NCBI GenBank assembly: GCA_038277395.1
Contig: CM076194.1
Location: 180,621,232 to 180,685,231 of the forward strand
Direction of reading: 5' to 3'
Source of the DNA: Dryocosmus kuriphilus
Lineage: Eukaryota; Arthropoda; Insecta; Hymenoptera; Cynipidae
Length of the DNA: 64,000 bases
The translations under genes and the position numbers were made by a program. Under the pieces are notes generated by a model, which was not told where the DNA came from, did not search any database, and saw only the letters and a program-made list of their open reading frames with translations. Positions 37,551 to 48,668 of the stretch are shown here, piece by piece (the first letter of the stretch is position 1; the number at the start of each line of letters is the position of its first letter).

Positions 37551-38249
37551 TTTAACTACCCTAGGGCTATGTAAGACCTCGAATATTAGGTAAATTTTCT
37601 TTATTTTATTCTATAAATCGTTAAAGCGTATTATTTATGGGATCAGCGCCGTACATACAAAAAAAAAAAAATTCCGCAAAGAAGAAGATGATACAAAAAA
37701 GGGTTCCTAATAAAACAATATTTCCTAGTTAATCACGTGAACGCCACATATGCAAGAGGCCCGAAGCAAGATTATACCTGTGCCAGCATAAGTAGAGAGA
37801 CAGAGGTCTCTTGGACTCAAACCCCGCGGAGACTGCTGACGCTGAGGTGTATACTGTATACTGTATAGTGTATATAGTGTATAGGACATAGGTAACTGGT
37901 GGTGGTAATGCGGAGAAGTAGAAGGTAGAAACTGTCTTCTGATCCGTCCAGGCACATTGGCAGGGGCAAGGAGAGGTTTAAGGGGAATTCACGAGTACTG
38001 GAAGGAGCTGAAAGAAGTGGAGGTGGGGTGGCGGCTCTCCATCGACTGAAGAGCATTGTAGAGATGGACGCTTGAAAGGGGCTAGGCGGGAATGAAGGGG
38101 GATTGTGCCCAGCGTGGATCTGTGTTCCATGGCCGATGTGGAAACTCGCTCCACAAGGTAAGACGACGCGCGGACCCAAGATAATCAGGTAGATTTTTAT
38201 TTTCATGCATGAGCTAAAATAAGCTCATTTCTTATAAACGCAAAATCTC
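37551..38249. other. Non-repetitive stretch, locally GC-richer, no supported gene
   Basis: An imperfect TATACTG/TATAGTG microsatellite lies near 37,850-37,885. From about 37,900 to 38,200 the base composition is clearly more GC-rich than the surroundings. The minus-strand frames at 37,725-37,955 and 37,817-38,206 overlap in different frames and have no recognisable domain, so I do not annotate them as genes. The GC rise just upstream of the possible promoter at 38.25 kb could be a proximal regulatory region. Confidence 0.4.
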
Positions 38250-38286
38250 TTTATAAACCACACTATCTTCATAGTGATATCAGTTG
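38250..38286 (+). promoter_or_regulatory. Possible core promoter: TATA box plus arthropod-type initiator
   Basis: TTTATAAAC at 38,250-38,258 is followed about 31 bp later by TCAGTT at 38,280-38,285. TCAGTT matches the arthropod initiator consensus TCAKTY, and the spacing is canonical for TATA-dependent transcription. A matching downstream promoter element was not seen at +28 to +33. The sites are short and could occur by chance in AT-rich DNA. The downstream splice-donor-like site gives modest extra support. Confidence 0.35.
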
Positions 38287-38714
38287 TGCCTTATCTCACA
38301 AGCGCGTTCCTCATTATATCTATTCTGCGGCGAAGAATTCCGAAGGTATATTGCCGCGAATAAGAATTGCCGTCACGTGGTGCTATTTTCAAACATTAAA
38401 CAGAATCGGGCGCAGGAAATGGAGCGGATAAACGGTACTCTGGCGCATTATGATTCTGACGTGTGAAAACAGAAAGACTTCTACTGCCTAGATCTAAGAG
38501 AACGCGTTGCGGTATTTGTGTCGTTTTAAAGGCTTTCATCCATGAACAGTGTTCTTTCTAGTGGATTTTATGTGAGGTTTTTATAGCCTATGTGTCAGTG
38601 ATAAGTACAAAGTGTTAACTGTGATAAGAAGAGAATTCATCAAAGGAGTGTGTCATTTGTTTAGTGTCATATAACGGATATCTTGCCATCATTCTTCAGA
38701 AAATAGTGCAATCG
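38282..38714 (+). other. Possible non-coding first exon (5' UTR) ending at a splice-donor-like site
   Basis: If the initiator at 38,280 is used, the transcript would run from 38,282 to the strong donor-like ATCG|GTGAGT at 38,711-38,720. The segment is less AT-rich than its surroundings and does not match any repeat in the window. It holds no long ATG-initiated frame; the 60-codon frame at 38,284-38,466 starts with TTG and resembles nothing known. No downstream coding exon is recognised within the window, so the gene, if real, is unidentified. Confidence 0.25.
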
Positions 38715-38720
38715 GTGAGT

Positions 38721-40035
38721 GACATCAATTTTCGAGACTTGATCCAGTGGATCTGTCTCTGCCTTCTGATAAAATACTTTGACGAAAGTCTGTTAGTAAC
38801 TAGGTCGTCTTGTATCAGGTATCTTGTCGCTTTTTCATATTGACACGCCTTTCTAAGATATACACTTCTCCAGCAGGTAGTTTCAAAGCGAATTTTCCCG
38901 ATTGAATCTTCGGACTTTATTTACTTGTTTCAGTATAATATCAATAGCAATTCATTGTTGATGCCACTTGTTTGACTGCAAGATCGTCGCTTCGAGTTCT
39001 TAGAAATATATAAAAATACCTGCTTCTGCGGACACTTGAGACTTAATGGATCATAATGAAATAAAAAATCATGAAGAACCCTGTTCATAAAAATATACAT
39101 AGAACGGGTGGAATTCTTTACCATCTTTGACCGCTTAATGTTACAAGTTATCTATACATGATTTAGCAACAGATATCTTCTAGCTAAAATTCATATCTGA
39201 AAATTGAACGTTCGAATTCCACTGGCGTTCCTGCACGCTCGTATTCAATCTTTCTCGCCTTCAAGGTCCTTTTACATCCGATCACGTCCACTTCGGGATT
39301 GAGCTTATGTTTCTCGCATCATACCAATTACGAAAATTAGGTCTTCAATCGTGTCAACAAATCGAAAACAGCTCATCCATTGTCAAAGTCTTGCAAGAGA
39401 CTCGATCTTCTAGAATTTAGACCGAGTTGAATGCTTCTATGAATTACGTAACCCAGGAATTTCTCGGAGGGACCAAATCAGATAAGGCGAACGTTTTTGA
39501 GATGGGTAGTAAACCAAGAGACATGAACGCCTGGATAAGAAGCCTTGTAGCACGCGTTGGCGGTTACTGTCCGTTTTGGAAACGTTGTTTCCTCACACCA
39601 GTACACTACACGTGACATCTGCCGCCAGGCTTTCAAGGTGCCAGGAGAAAATTCAAAGTTTAGAATTTGGTTTTGTTGTTTGTGTAATTATTATCTAAAA
39701 TTGCATGCAGTCAAATAAAAAAAATAAAATTCAAGACGTTTAATTTACTGAAAATTGAGTAAGTGAAATTGTCGACTTCCAGTGACAGGTATTAGAAAAT
39801 AACCCAAAATAGCAAAATTACTTACGTATGTTTGCAGCGCAATTGCCATAAAATAACATTCTTCACCTCCCTGTCAACTTATTAATTATTTTAATAATCA
39901 TAAATGTTAATGTTAAAATGATAATTTGGGATTTCTTTTGTTGAAATTCTTTCTTTTTCTTAAATTCAAATCATTTATTCTAAAATATATTTTAAACGAG
40001 CATTAAATATTTTTATATGTGAATCATTCATTTCA
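38721..40035. other. No recognised gene
   Basis: Apparently single-copy sequence. The longest plus-strand frame (39,427-39,615, 62 codons) contains no motif I recognise, though base composition is fairly balanced around it. After about 39,650 the sequence becomes very AT-rich. If the 38.25-kb promoter is genuine, this would be intron. Confidence 0.4.
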
Positions 40036-40519
40036 TTAAGGCTGTTGGCCGAGGTGTCGAAAAATAGGGTTAGAAATGTGTTGTCGCCTTAATTCCTATT
40101 CAATTCCATCTGTTTTCGTATATACGACTTATGTATTTTAAAGAGACACTTTGCAAAAAAATTTCCTCAACCCGGAAGGGGTTCACGGTTGTATGAGGTG
40201 CGCTTAGTATACAGTTTCCCGAAAAAAGTAAAAATATCTGTGCTAAAATACGATAATGGAAAAGTGTTGAAATGAGGGGAAGTAGAGAAAGAGTTCCAAT
40301 GGTTTTCCATTATCGTATTTTAGCACAGATATTTTTACTTTTTTCGGAAAACTGTATACTAAGCGCACCTCATACAACCGTGAACCCCTTCCGGGTTGAG
40401 GAAATTTTTTTGCAAAGTGTCTCTTTAAAATACATAAGTCGTATATACGAAAACAGATGGAATTGAATAGGAATTAAGGCGACAGCACAGTTTTTTGACA
40501 CCTCGGCCAGCAGCCTTAA
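40036..40519. mobile_element. Fold-back MITE with arms of about 220 bp and TTAA at both ends
   Basis: Left end TTAAGGCTGTTGGCCGAGG (from 40,036) is mirrored by the right end CCTCGGCCAGCAGCCTTAA (to 40,519). The inverted arms are about 220 bp each (about 40,040-40,264 and 40,303-40,516) with few mismatches around a spacer of only about 38 bp. TTAA at both ends fits a TTAA target duplication as used by piggyBac- and Kolobok-type DNA transposons; the GG at the element end is more Kolobok-like. There is no transposase, so it is non-autonomous. High arm identity suggests recent activity or arm homogenisation. Confidence 0.85.
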
Positions 40520-40952
40520 AGCTACCAACAAAATCTTTTTAAAAAAAGGAGGAGAATACCAAGCTAAAACGAACTAGTGTATGGAAATTGCACATTTTAT
40601 TTACGAAGAGAGAATTTGCATGCATTTTTTATATATTTTTATTTAAAAGTTTATGATCTTAATATTTCATAAGAATTCTTGTTTCTTTGTTTTTTGTATT
40701 TACCCACTTATTTAAAGTTGGTTGACAATGCCAGTTTACAACACGAGCATTTCCACGAAAGCACGGTCATGAGCCTGGAAAAGTGAAACCAGTCCTGCAT
40801 GACAAATTAATAGCTCTTAGTAAGGAGAAAACTCAGTGCTTATGAATCTAAAAATGATTTAGGCGAAAAAATTCTTAATGTCATATTTTAAATTGTTTAA
40901 AGTTAGTAAAAATAGCATGAGTGATTTATCTTCTAGAGAGAGAGCTCATTTA
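40520..40952. other. AT-rich spacer, nothing recognised
   Basis: Sequence between two miniature transposons. No frame of note, no internal repeat and no RNA-like structure seen. Confidence 0.4.
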
Positions 40953-40954
40953 TA

Positions 40955-41526
40955 CAGTGAAACCTGTATAAAGCGTAATCTCGTAGGACCCCGAGATTTT
41001 TCCGTTTTGCCAGGTTTCCGCTTTATACAGGAATTTGTACCTGAATGATCAAATAAAATCGGATGTATGTATTCTGAATCTATATAAATTGACAAAAAAA
41101 TAAGACGTTAATTAAGAGCAAAATTTAAAAAATTTGTATTACACATGCATATTTCATTCTGAAATTGTTATAACAAATAATAAAAATAAAATTTGTTATT
41201 CAAAAGAAATTCTATCTGCTCTGTATAGTGAATTCAAGGGACCCGAAAATTTTTCTGCTTAAGGGCATGTGGCACACTAAAATACCTATATTACCGACAT
41301 CAATTTTTTGAGTTTATTAATTTTTTTTAACCTAAGAACTTTTTTTGTGAATAAAATATTGGACTGAAACTTTGGGAAATGCAAAAATAACGTCGCAAAT
41401 TTTTTTTTCAAAATTCGTACTCAAATATAGTACATAAACGTAGTTTATTGACCTCTCATGCATTTCCCAAAGTTTCAGTCCGATGTTTTATTTAAAAAAA
41501 AAGTCCGCTTTATACAGGTTTCACTG
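40955..41526. mobile_element. pogo/Tigger-like MITE with TA target duplication
   Basis: The left end TA|CAGTGAAACCTGTATAAAG is mirrored by the right end CTTTATACAGGTTTCACTG|TA. CAGTGAAACC...TATAAAGCG is characteristic of pogo-group Tc1/mariner elements. A second internal copy of part of the terminus (CCGCTTTATACAGG near 41,024) gives a duplicated left subterminal region. There is no transposase, so it is a non-autonomous derivative. A further inverted pair inside it is listed separately. Confidence 0.8.
41340..41510. repeat. Inner inverted repeat within the pogo-like element
   Basis: TATTGGACTGAAACTTTGGG (left, near 41,366) pairs with CCCAAAGTTTCAGTCCGATG (right, near 41,465); the arms extend to the neighbouring A/T runs. 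Arms are about 45 bp with a loop of about 80 bp. This may be a second miniature element nested inside the pogo-like one, or an internal part of it. No coding capacity. Confidence 0.6.
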
Positions 41527-41528
41527 TA

Positions 41529-43450
41529 TATGACATAACTGCACTGCATAGTCTGATATGAATAATCACTCATTACATATTTAAAATTAGGCCTTCAAGA
41601 ATCATATTTAATCGTAATTTAAACCATTTATTTTTTATAATTATTTTATAACTCAGATTGAAAATTTCTTAAATTCATGTACGTGCATCACGCAAAAATG
41701 TGTATTTTCTTAGTTACATCCTCGGAAATTTCAGGAATAAAATTTTTAATTTCATTTCCAAAGCTAGCTTTTTATTCTGAATATTTTGTCTAGTAAGATT
41801 TTTGCGCTCAGTTATTTTTTCATTTAATAGTTTTTATTGGCATGACGCACAATGAGGCTAAATGAAAAAATGTTCAAAATATTATTTCAGCTCAAATTTT
41901 AAACCGATTTGAATTTTTTTTTTAAATTAAAGATAACTAAATTCTTAAGAGATTTATCATGCTAGATTGTAAAGAAAAAATTACAATTTTTTTTTATTGA
42001 AGCATAAACATTGAAAAAATGATCATTTAAAAAACGGATGCATTAAAAATACAAAGACTGTTTAAACTGAATATTATTGATACGTTATCGATGAAGAAAT
42101 ATTTCCTAAGTACAGTTTGATAGTTTATAATAAATGAATAATTTTTTATTAACAATTACTTTAATTTTTATAAATATCAGTCGAACGTTTGTAAATGATT
42201 CTGAATATTTATTAGTGTTTTGTCTGTAATTAAAGTAACAGTAAAATACAAAAATTACAAAAATAACTAAATGATATTTCTTATTATTATAAACAAACTT
42301 GCAGGTTGGCAAATTTTTAAAAGATTTAGGTACTTTTTTAAAACACTTCTAGCCAGTCGTTCTTTAGTACCTATGTATTAAATATTCATTTGATTACAAA
42401 TATGATTGTTATAAATGAATTGCGTTAACAAATTCGCAGCTTGAACAATTTCTTACAATTTGAGCTACTTCTCTTGGCAAAGTCATTCATTTGGCTGACC
42501 AGTGATTTTTCAGTAGGGTATAATATCATGCATGAGAAAGACAGTGTGTTTCTAAAAAAAAAAGTTTTGTACCTGAAACATTTTTTGTAATGTTTATACT
42601 TCACTTTTACTTGGGACACAGAAAAAAAGATTAAATATCCAGAATAATTTAAAAATGTTAAATTACTATTTATAAAAATTAAAATGTTTAGTATCAAATT
42701 ATTTATTCATTAAAAACTATCCATTTGTATTTAAAAAATCTTTTATTGATTACGCAGTAATAAAACTCAGTCTGATCAGTATTATGTAGGTCCCATTAAT
42801 AGATCGTTTTTTTTCAGATTATATTTTTCTCAAAAAAAAAGCCACCTTTTCTCTCAAAAATATATATTGTGACAAATCTCCGAAGAATTTAGTTCCCTAT
42901 AATTGAAAAAAAAAATTAATCGTTTGAAAATTGTAGCCGGAATCGTATTTTGAACATTTTTTCATTAAATTTTTTTTTATCTTGTAATTATTACAATACT
43001 TAATATTTTTGGTGTAATATTTTTTTCTTCATCAAATATTGGAGCCAGTAAGTTTTTGCAATTACGCCATTTCATAATGCAATTTTAAGAACGAACATAT
43101 CTTTCTATTATAAATTCGCACGGCGTACGTGCGTCACTTGTATTGTACGTGCATTACGCTAAATAAATAAACTATAACTTCTTTTAAAGTTATTATTAAA
43201 TCAAAAACCTCTTGTTATATGATTCTCTAGGTTTTACTTGACACCTATATACATGTAATATTTTTAAGCAATTTATATTCACAGAGTTTTGAAGAAATGT
43301 ACCAAAAAGTGTAAATGCGTGTCCTAAAAGCATACATGTCTTACGATGCTTTCATTAATGCAAAAAACAAATATCATTGGTGAAAATTGAAAAAAATTGG
43401 AGGTTTTGGAATCGTCTGGTTATTATCCATAAGAATTTGTGAATAAAAAA
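41529..43450. other. Long very AT-rich region without genes
   Basis: Only low-complexity AT sequence and short chance frames (for example minus-strand 42,106-42,312 and 42,425-42,697, rich in F, Y, I, N and K). TACGTGCATCACGC near 41,680 and TACGTGCATTACGC near 43,150 are related short phrases about 1.5 kb apart in the same orientation and may mark the ends of an old repeat. I could not extend the match. Confidence 0.45.
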
Positions 43451-44742
43451 TCTGCCCGCTTCGCGGCACATTCTCATGGGGCGCTTCGCTCCACGTATGA
43501 GCGCGTCTAGGGCGCGCGGTCTGGTGGTCGTCGCGCTTCGCGCTCCGATATATTTAAGCCTCGCGCTTCGCGCTCAGATGTTTTTGGTCCTTGCACATCG
43601 TGCTTGGTATTCATTAAGTAGGTCTTAAAATTTCAAAATACCTACTTTTAATGAGATTATCAAATTTGAATTTTTTATTAAAAATTACAAAAGAAATTAT
43701 TTTACTTAAGGCTCTATCGACCTTAAGGAATACATTCTTATCATGACACTCGCGCTTCGCGCTCGACAATTAAATTTGTTTTAAACACATTGTAGATTGG
43801 TAAAGTTTTTTTGTGATTTTCCAAATTTTCACAATGCAGGATTTCGATTCTTAAAAGTAAAACGATGATTCTTATAAATAAATTTTGTAGCTCTTTCCAA
43901 GGTGAACAATTCTGCTTGTTAATATTTTCTCATACCTTGCATAGTTTTGCTGAAAAGTGGTTTTCTTTATATATCATAACATATTTCACGAATAACTCAA
44001 AAACTACGCATCTGCTCAAAAAAATGATAGAGAGCAAATTTGTAGATCTTCTTAAGGTGAACAACTTTATTTCTTATCATTTTTCCGTATCTTGCATAGT
44101 TTGGCGGGAAATTTGAAAACCTTGATTTTTAATAACGTTTTATCGATTAAAATAAAAACCGTGCATTTTGTCAAAAATGATTTAAACAAAATTTGTAGAT
44201 TTTTTTGAGGTGAACAACTTCGCTTATTATCATTTTTTTCGTATCTTGAATATTTTGGCAAGAAAACACAGTTTTTTGTTTTTAATAACGTTTTCTCGAT
44301 TAAAACAAAAACCGTGCATTTTATCGAAAAATGGTTAAAACAACATTTGTAAATTTTTTAAAGGTGAACAATTTTACTACCTGCTATTTTTTTGTATCTA
44401 GCATAGTTTAGCCGGAAAATTGATTTTTTTATTTTATGAAAACCGTTTTTGATGGATAAAACCAAAACCACGGGTCAAAAACCGCTGGTTAACGAATTCG
44501 TCCCTTAGTTTTCACCCCCTAAAGAAGTGTGCCAAAGCGCAATCCAATCCGGTTAGTCCTGCGAAAGTTATCGTGGGAACAGACTCCGACGACGACGACA
44601 ATAACGACAACGACAACAGACAGTCAGACACCGTCGTGAAACATGTTTTTTCGGATTCAGGAGATCACGAAACGTCGAGATTTCATAAAATGCGCGAAAG
44701 TCATTTTTCACATAACACTAATACCTTCTCATTGAGATGAGA
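43451..44742 (-). mobile_element. Dispersed copy of the satellite-family element (minus orientation)
   Basis: Read on the minus strand, this runs from a TTCTCATC...GAGAAGG start (44,742) through the GTC tract (GACGACGAC on plus near 44,590), the TTCGCAGGACTAACCGG block and four to five subrepeats, into the GC-rich tail, ending GGGCAGA at 43,451. GCGAAGC hairpin cores on the minus strand appear on plus as GCTTCGC near 43,460-43,570 and 43,755. About 1.29 kb. It is more diverged from the array than the 48.7- and 50.3-kb copies, so probably older. Non-coding. Confidence 0.85.
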
Positions 44743-45589
44743 ATTTAAAAATTAACCCCGCAACGTACAACAAAGCGCATGGTCACATATTATAGTGAAA
44801 AGTGACGTACCAACGTACGTACGTTGGTACTCATTTGAGTGATTCGCCATCGACGCATGTGATACATGCGTGGAAAATTTATTATATTTTGTAATTAACT
44901 TTTCACAGAATCCATACTAAAGGTTATATGTATTGTTGGAATAAATACACTTATAAATTACCAATATTACTTTGTATCCGGTTGCGGTAATACGACAGTT
45001 AAAACATTACTCAGGAAACGATTTGGTTCGATCAGTAAAATTTTTGTTGGTTCAACCATACAATATGGTTATTATATAGACAAGCAAATATTTACTTGAT
45101 TCAACCAAAAGTTTTTGTTGATTTTATCAAATATATAAATAACTTGGTAAACATTCTTATTTTAAATCAATCAAATGGTCTTGGTAGCACTAGATAAAAT
45201 TTATTTTGCTGTGCTACGTGGAAAAAAATGAATAAATGCTTGGTTTGAAGCTGTTGGCTACTCAGAATAACATTCTTCCATCATTTAACATATTTGACAT
45301 TATAATTGTGAGTAAATGTTAATTTACTAAATATTGGTATAAAAAGAATTGAATGCGGCACGCGATTTTTTCAAAAATACTAATTAACCAATCACTGGTA
45401 AGAACTGCGACATCTCTTAACTTTCATTTGTTCTAAAATATAACACCAGTCGACAGAATGTGACCTACTAGCCTAATATATGTATCTGCCAAATAAGATA
45501 TATTATTTCCGAAGTATCTTTTTTTGCGCTGAATTCGAATTTCGAAGCTGTCACCCACCTCAGCTTTTCGATAGCTATAAAGGTTCTCG
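44743..45589. other. Unique sequence with two short strong palindromes
   Basis: Positions 44,807-44,830 are a perfect 24-bp palindrome with half-site GTACCAACGTAC. At 44,853-44,871 ACGCATGT and ACATGCGT flank GAT. The rest is AT-rich with loosely recurring TTGATTCAACC-like phrases near 45,050-45,130. No gene recognised. A 64-codon frame at 45,480-45,674 runs into an old copy of the satellite family and is not supported. Confidence 0.5.
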
Positions 45590-46320
45590 AAATAAAATCT
45601 GCTCCCTACGCGGACACATTCTCGTTAAAAGCTACACGCGCGCTGTATTTCGCGCGAATTATTCTAAACTATAAAAATGATAACGAAAATGTATTTAACT
45701 CGCGCTTCGCGCTCGGTATTTGTACATCCCCCCACATTTGTTCACAGACCTTTTAAAATTAAAGATCAAATCATTGAACCAGTGTAATTTAGTCATTCTG
45801 AATTTTTTGTTAAAGCTCCTTTAGCGAATACTTTCTCATCACGTTTTTCGCGCTTTACACTCGATTGAAGTGTGTCCAAAACGTGAATATTCTTTGCATG
45901 ATTTGGCTGAAAAATGAATTTTTTTAGTTTTATTAACATTTTTCAGGATTAAAACAAAAACTATGTGTGTTATCAAAAAATAGTCTTAAGTAAATCTATA
46001 GATTTTTTTAGATGAACAACTTTGCTTCTTAACATTTTTCTCGTTATCTCGCATAGTTTGGCGGTAAAATTAATTTCTTGATTTTTATTAATAATATTTT
46101 TCACGATTAAAACAAAAACTATGCGTCCTATCACAAAAAGGCCTAAAGCAAATTTGTAGATCTTTTTGAAATGAAAATTTTTCCGTAACACTTTTTTCGC
46201 ATCTCATAATGTTTCGCCGGAAAATTGAATTCTTGATTTTTCACAACATTTTTCACGATTAATATGCAAATTATGCATCAGCCATAGAATACAAAAAAAA
46301 TTACTGTTTGAATTTAACCC
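45590..46320. mobile_element. Diverged copy of the satellite-family element with rearranged order
   Basis: AAATCTGCTCCCTACGCGGAC near 45,597 (20 bases shown: AATCTGCTCCCTACGCGGAC) and CTCGCGCTTCGCGCTCGG near 45,699 resemble the GC-rich end in inverted orientation. TTTCTCATCACGTTTTTCGC near 45,833 matches the anchor region of satellite units. AACGTGAATATTCTTTGC, then TTTGGCTGAAAAATG, follow as in the satellite. After that come subrepeats in the inverted sense (ACAAAAACTATGTGTGTTAT near 45,955, and again near 46,111). This is the only dispersed copy that shows the anchor segment of the array, so it may reflect the ancestral arrangement. Boundaries are approximate. Confidence 0.6.
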
Positions 46321-46439
46321 ACATAAGCCTTTTTTATAGGGTCCCAGAAAACCCCCATAAGTGAAAAATCAGGACTTACGAGTTTTTAGTGCTAATTCTT
46401 ATTTTTTTGCAGTCTGTATTAGAACAAATTTTTTCTAAT
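46321..46439. other. Short unassigned spacer
   Basis: Contains CAGAAAACCCCCATAAGTG and adjoining T-rich sequence before the minisatellite. Nothing recognised. Confidence 0.3.
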
Positions 46440-46995
46440 ATATAAAATGTTACTTTCTACTGACAATTAGATGTTACATAAACTATTTAAACAATTTGTT
46501 ATTCTTTGTAGCAATTTTCTCTTAGAATAGATGTAGAAATTCGCGGTTTTTTTTCCGAATTTTTCAACTTACTTTCGACGTTTCAGTTACAGCGAGGCAA
46601 TAATCAATTAAAGTTAACAAAAATAATTGTTTAAACAATTTATTATTATTTGTAACAATATTCTCTTAGAATAGTGCTAGAAAGGTGCAGTTTTTTCTAA
46701 AATTTTCAACTTTTTATCCAGTTTTCATTTAGAGTTAGATAATATTTAATGCAAGTTAACAAAAAGAATTGTTTAAACAGCTTGTTATCTATAATAATAT
46801 TCATTTTGAGTAATGCTAAAAATTTGCATTTTTTCTGAAATTTTCAACCTTTTGTCAACTTTTTACACATAGTGAGATAATAATTAATCAAATTAAACAA
46901 ACATAATTGTTTAAAAACGATTTATTGTATAAAACTATCTTCTCTTAGAATAATGGTAAAAAGTTGCGATTTTTTTTAAATTTTCAACTTATGAA
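46440..46995. repeat. Minisatellite, about 140-bp period, roughly four copies
   Basis: The phrase AATTGTTTAAACAATTTGTT and its variants recur near 46,482, 46,629, 46,771 and 46,908. Each is followed by TCTTAGAATA, a tract like AATTCGCGGTTTTTT or TTGCATTTTTTCTGA, and TTTTCAAC. Spacing is about 140-147 bp. Copies are diverged, so the array is old. The phrase AATTGTTTAAACAATT is itself palindromic. Inverted relatives appear near 59,650-59,840, so the unit also exists outside the tandem array. Confidence 0.75.
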
Positions 46996-47700
46996 CTAAC
47001 AATAAATGAACATCAACGAGAATCATAATTTTTTAAACAATCTCTTTCTTTTGTGGATACTTTTTTCTGAAATAAAACCTGATATTGAAAATATTCTTCA
47101 AATTTTCTATATTGATCATATTGAATGTAACTTTTCCTTGAAGTAGTTACTGAGAGACTTTCGTAAGGTGCGCTTATCCCCGTGGATTCAGAGATTCCGT
47201 AACTTTTCGAAAACCTGTTTCTGCACCTTTTGTATGCTATATACGTGGGCAATGGGTATATATATATATAGACCTGTGTTTAGGAAACAGCTGCCTTGCT
47301 TTGTAATAAACAGCATGTAGTAATTCAAAACAAAAGTTTTACAGGTCATTTACAGACTCCCTCCTCTCACCTACTCCTAAGTATTCCATACTTTGTTCTT
47401 ATTTCTACTGTAAGATAGTCTTTTTGTTTAAGTTCATATTTTTAAAACATGAGCGAAAGAGTAAAAATACTACATTAAAGAAAAAAAATGGAATACTATT
47501 TAAAAAATTATTCTCGTTGAGGTTCTTTTATTACATTTTCGTAATTAAAAACCAAAGGAAAGTTGGAAATTTTGGAAAAAACCGCAGCTTTCTAACATTA
47601 CTCTGTGAGAAGATATTTGAAGGGTGGCAAAACGAGGTAAGGAACAAAGTGGCGATTTTATAGGAGAGCGAACAAACATTGTGTAAAATCGGATTCGCAA
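46996..47700. other. AT-rich spacer with a fragment of the 140-bp minisatellite family
   Basis: A (TA)n microsatellite lies near 47,256-47,271. The stretch GGAAAAAACCGCAGCTTTCT near 47,572 resembles AGAAACCGCAACTTTCTAGC near 59,650, both inverted relatives of the minisatellite. Short open frames (47,013-47,252 and 47,424-47,663) have no recognised domain. Confidence 0.4.
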
Positions 47701-48170
47701 TTAAATTAAAAAACAAAAATCCAATTCCGAGTTGAAGTAGTGTGAATTCAATACCAAAGAGGTTTGATTAAAAAGAAGGTTTCAGTTATTAAGAGAAAAT
47801 ATGGTCCAAAGGTAACCCTGTGCGAGTCGACTTGAGACAATGATAAAAAAATGAAATACTTAGTTTAAAAAAATTAAGGTCCTTCCCCGAGATGTTGAGT
47901 TTTTGAATAAAGAGGAAGAAAGTTTTATCAAAAAAAAATAATTCGATTCCGAGAAAATAAAGTTTTACTTTGTGGGCTACAATTTCATGAGTTCTGAAAA
48001 GTACCTGCAAATCGTGATAAAAAATCAAACCTTCAATTTTTTTTAAACTGGTGATTCGTCCCCAAGATGTTGAGTTGATGAACACAGGGGAAAAAATTAA
48101 TTCGAAAAAAGGTATTCAGTTACGAGAAAATCAATTTTTAATGGGACGGTGTCGCAGTGTGAAAAACGAT
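47700..48170. repeat. Degenerate tandem repeat, about 175-185 bp period
   Basis: TCCCCGAGATGTTGAGTTTT (about 47,884) recurs as TCCCCAAGATGTTGAGTTGA (about 48,060). Each is followed by a GAGGAA/AGGGGAAAAA stretch, a T/A-rich section, and ATTCNGTTNCGAGAAAAT. An earlier partial unit with AGTTATTAAGAGAAAATATG lies near 47,785. Two to three degenerate copies; no coding support. Confidence 0.6.
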
Positions 48171-48668
48171 TTTTCACTTTTAGGTGGTGAAAAATAATAA
48201 AATTGACTTATTTTGGTGTTAAAACATAAAGTTACATAAATAAATGACTTTGCTGAATATACTAATGAATAGTTTTGTCACAAAAAGCCTTTTATAAAAA
48301 TTAAAATTAAAATCGAACTTTAGGTTAGGACTACACTGCCTTTTGAAACGAAAGATTCGCCACTCCGACGCGACGTCTCTATTCCACCTTTTTCCCTTGT
48401 ACAAACATCTTCCATCTTATACGAGTACATCTCATCATTTCGACATTTTAAGATTGTTTTCGATGCGCGCATGAGTCACGGCAGACGGCACAGTGGTGCG
48501 CAGTGGGGTGCCCATAGACAAAATAACTTTTGGCCAAAACTGTTCTACCAATTTGGATGTTTTTTTTTTTAGACTAAAGCCCATAAAATTTCGAAAAAAG
48601 TTGACGAGGAATATTTTTGAAAAAGTTATTTTAATTTTTTTATTTAATAATGAAAATGCATTTAAAAA
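48171..48668. other. Spacer with no recognised gene
   Basis: Mostly AT-rich; a less AT-rich stretch at about 48,350-48,520 contains a CGATGCGCGCATGAG-like palindrome. No RNA gene or family recognised. Confidence 0.35.
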
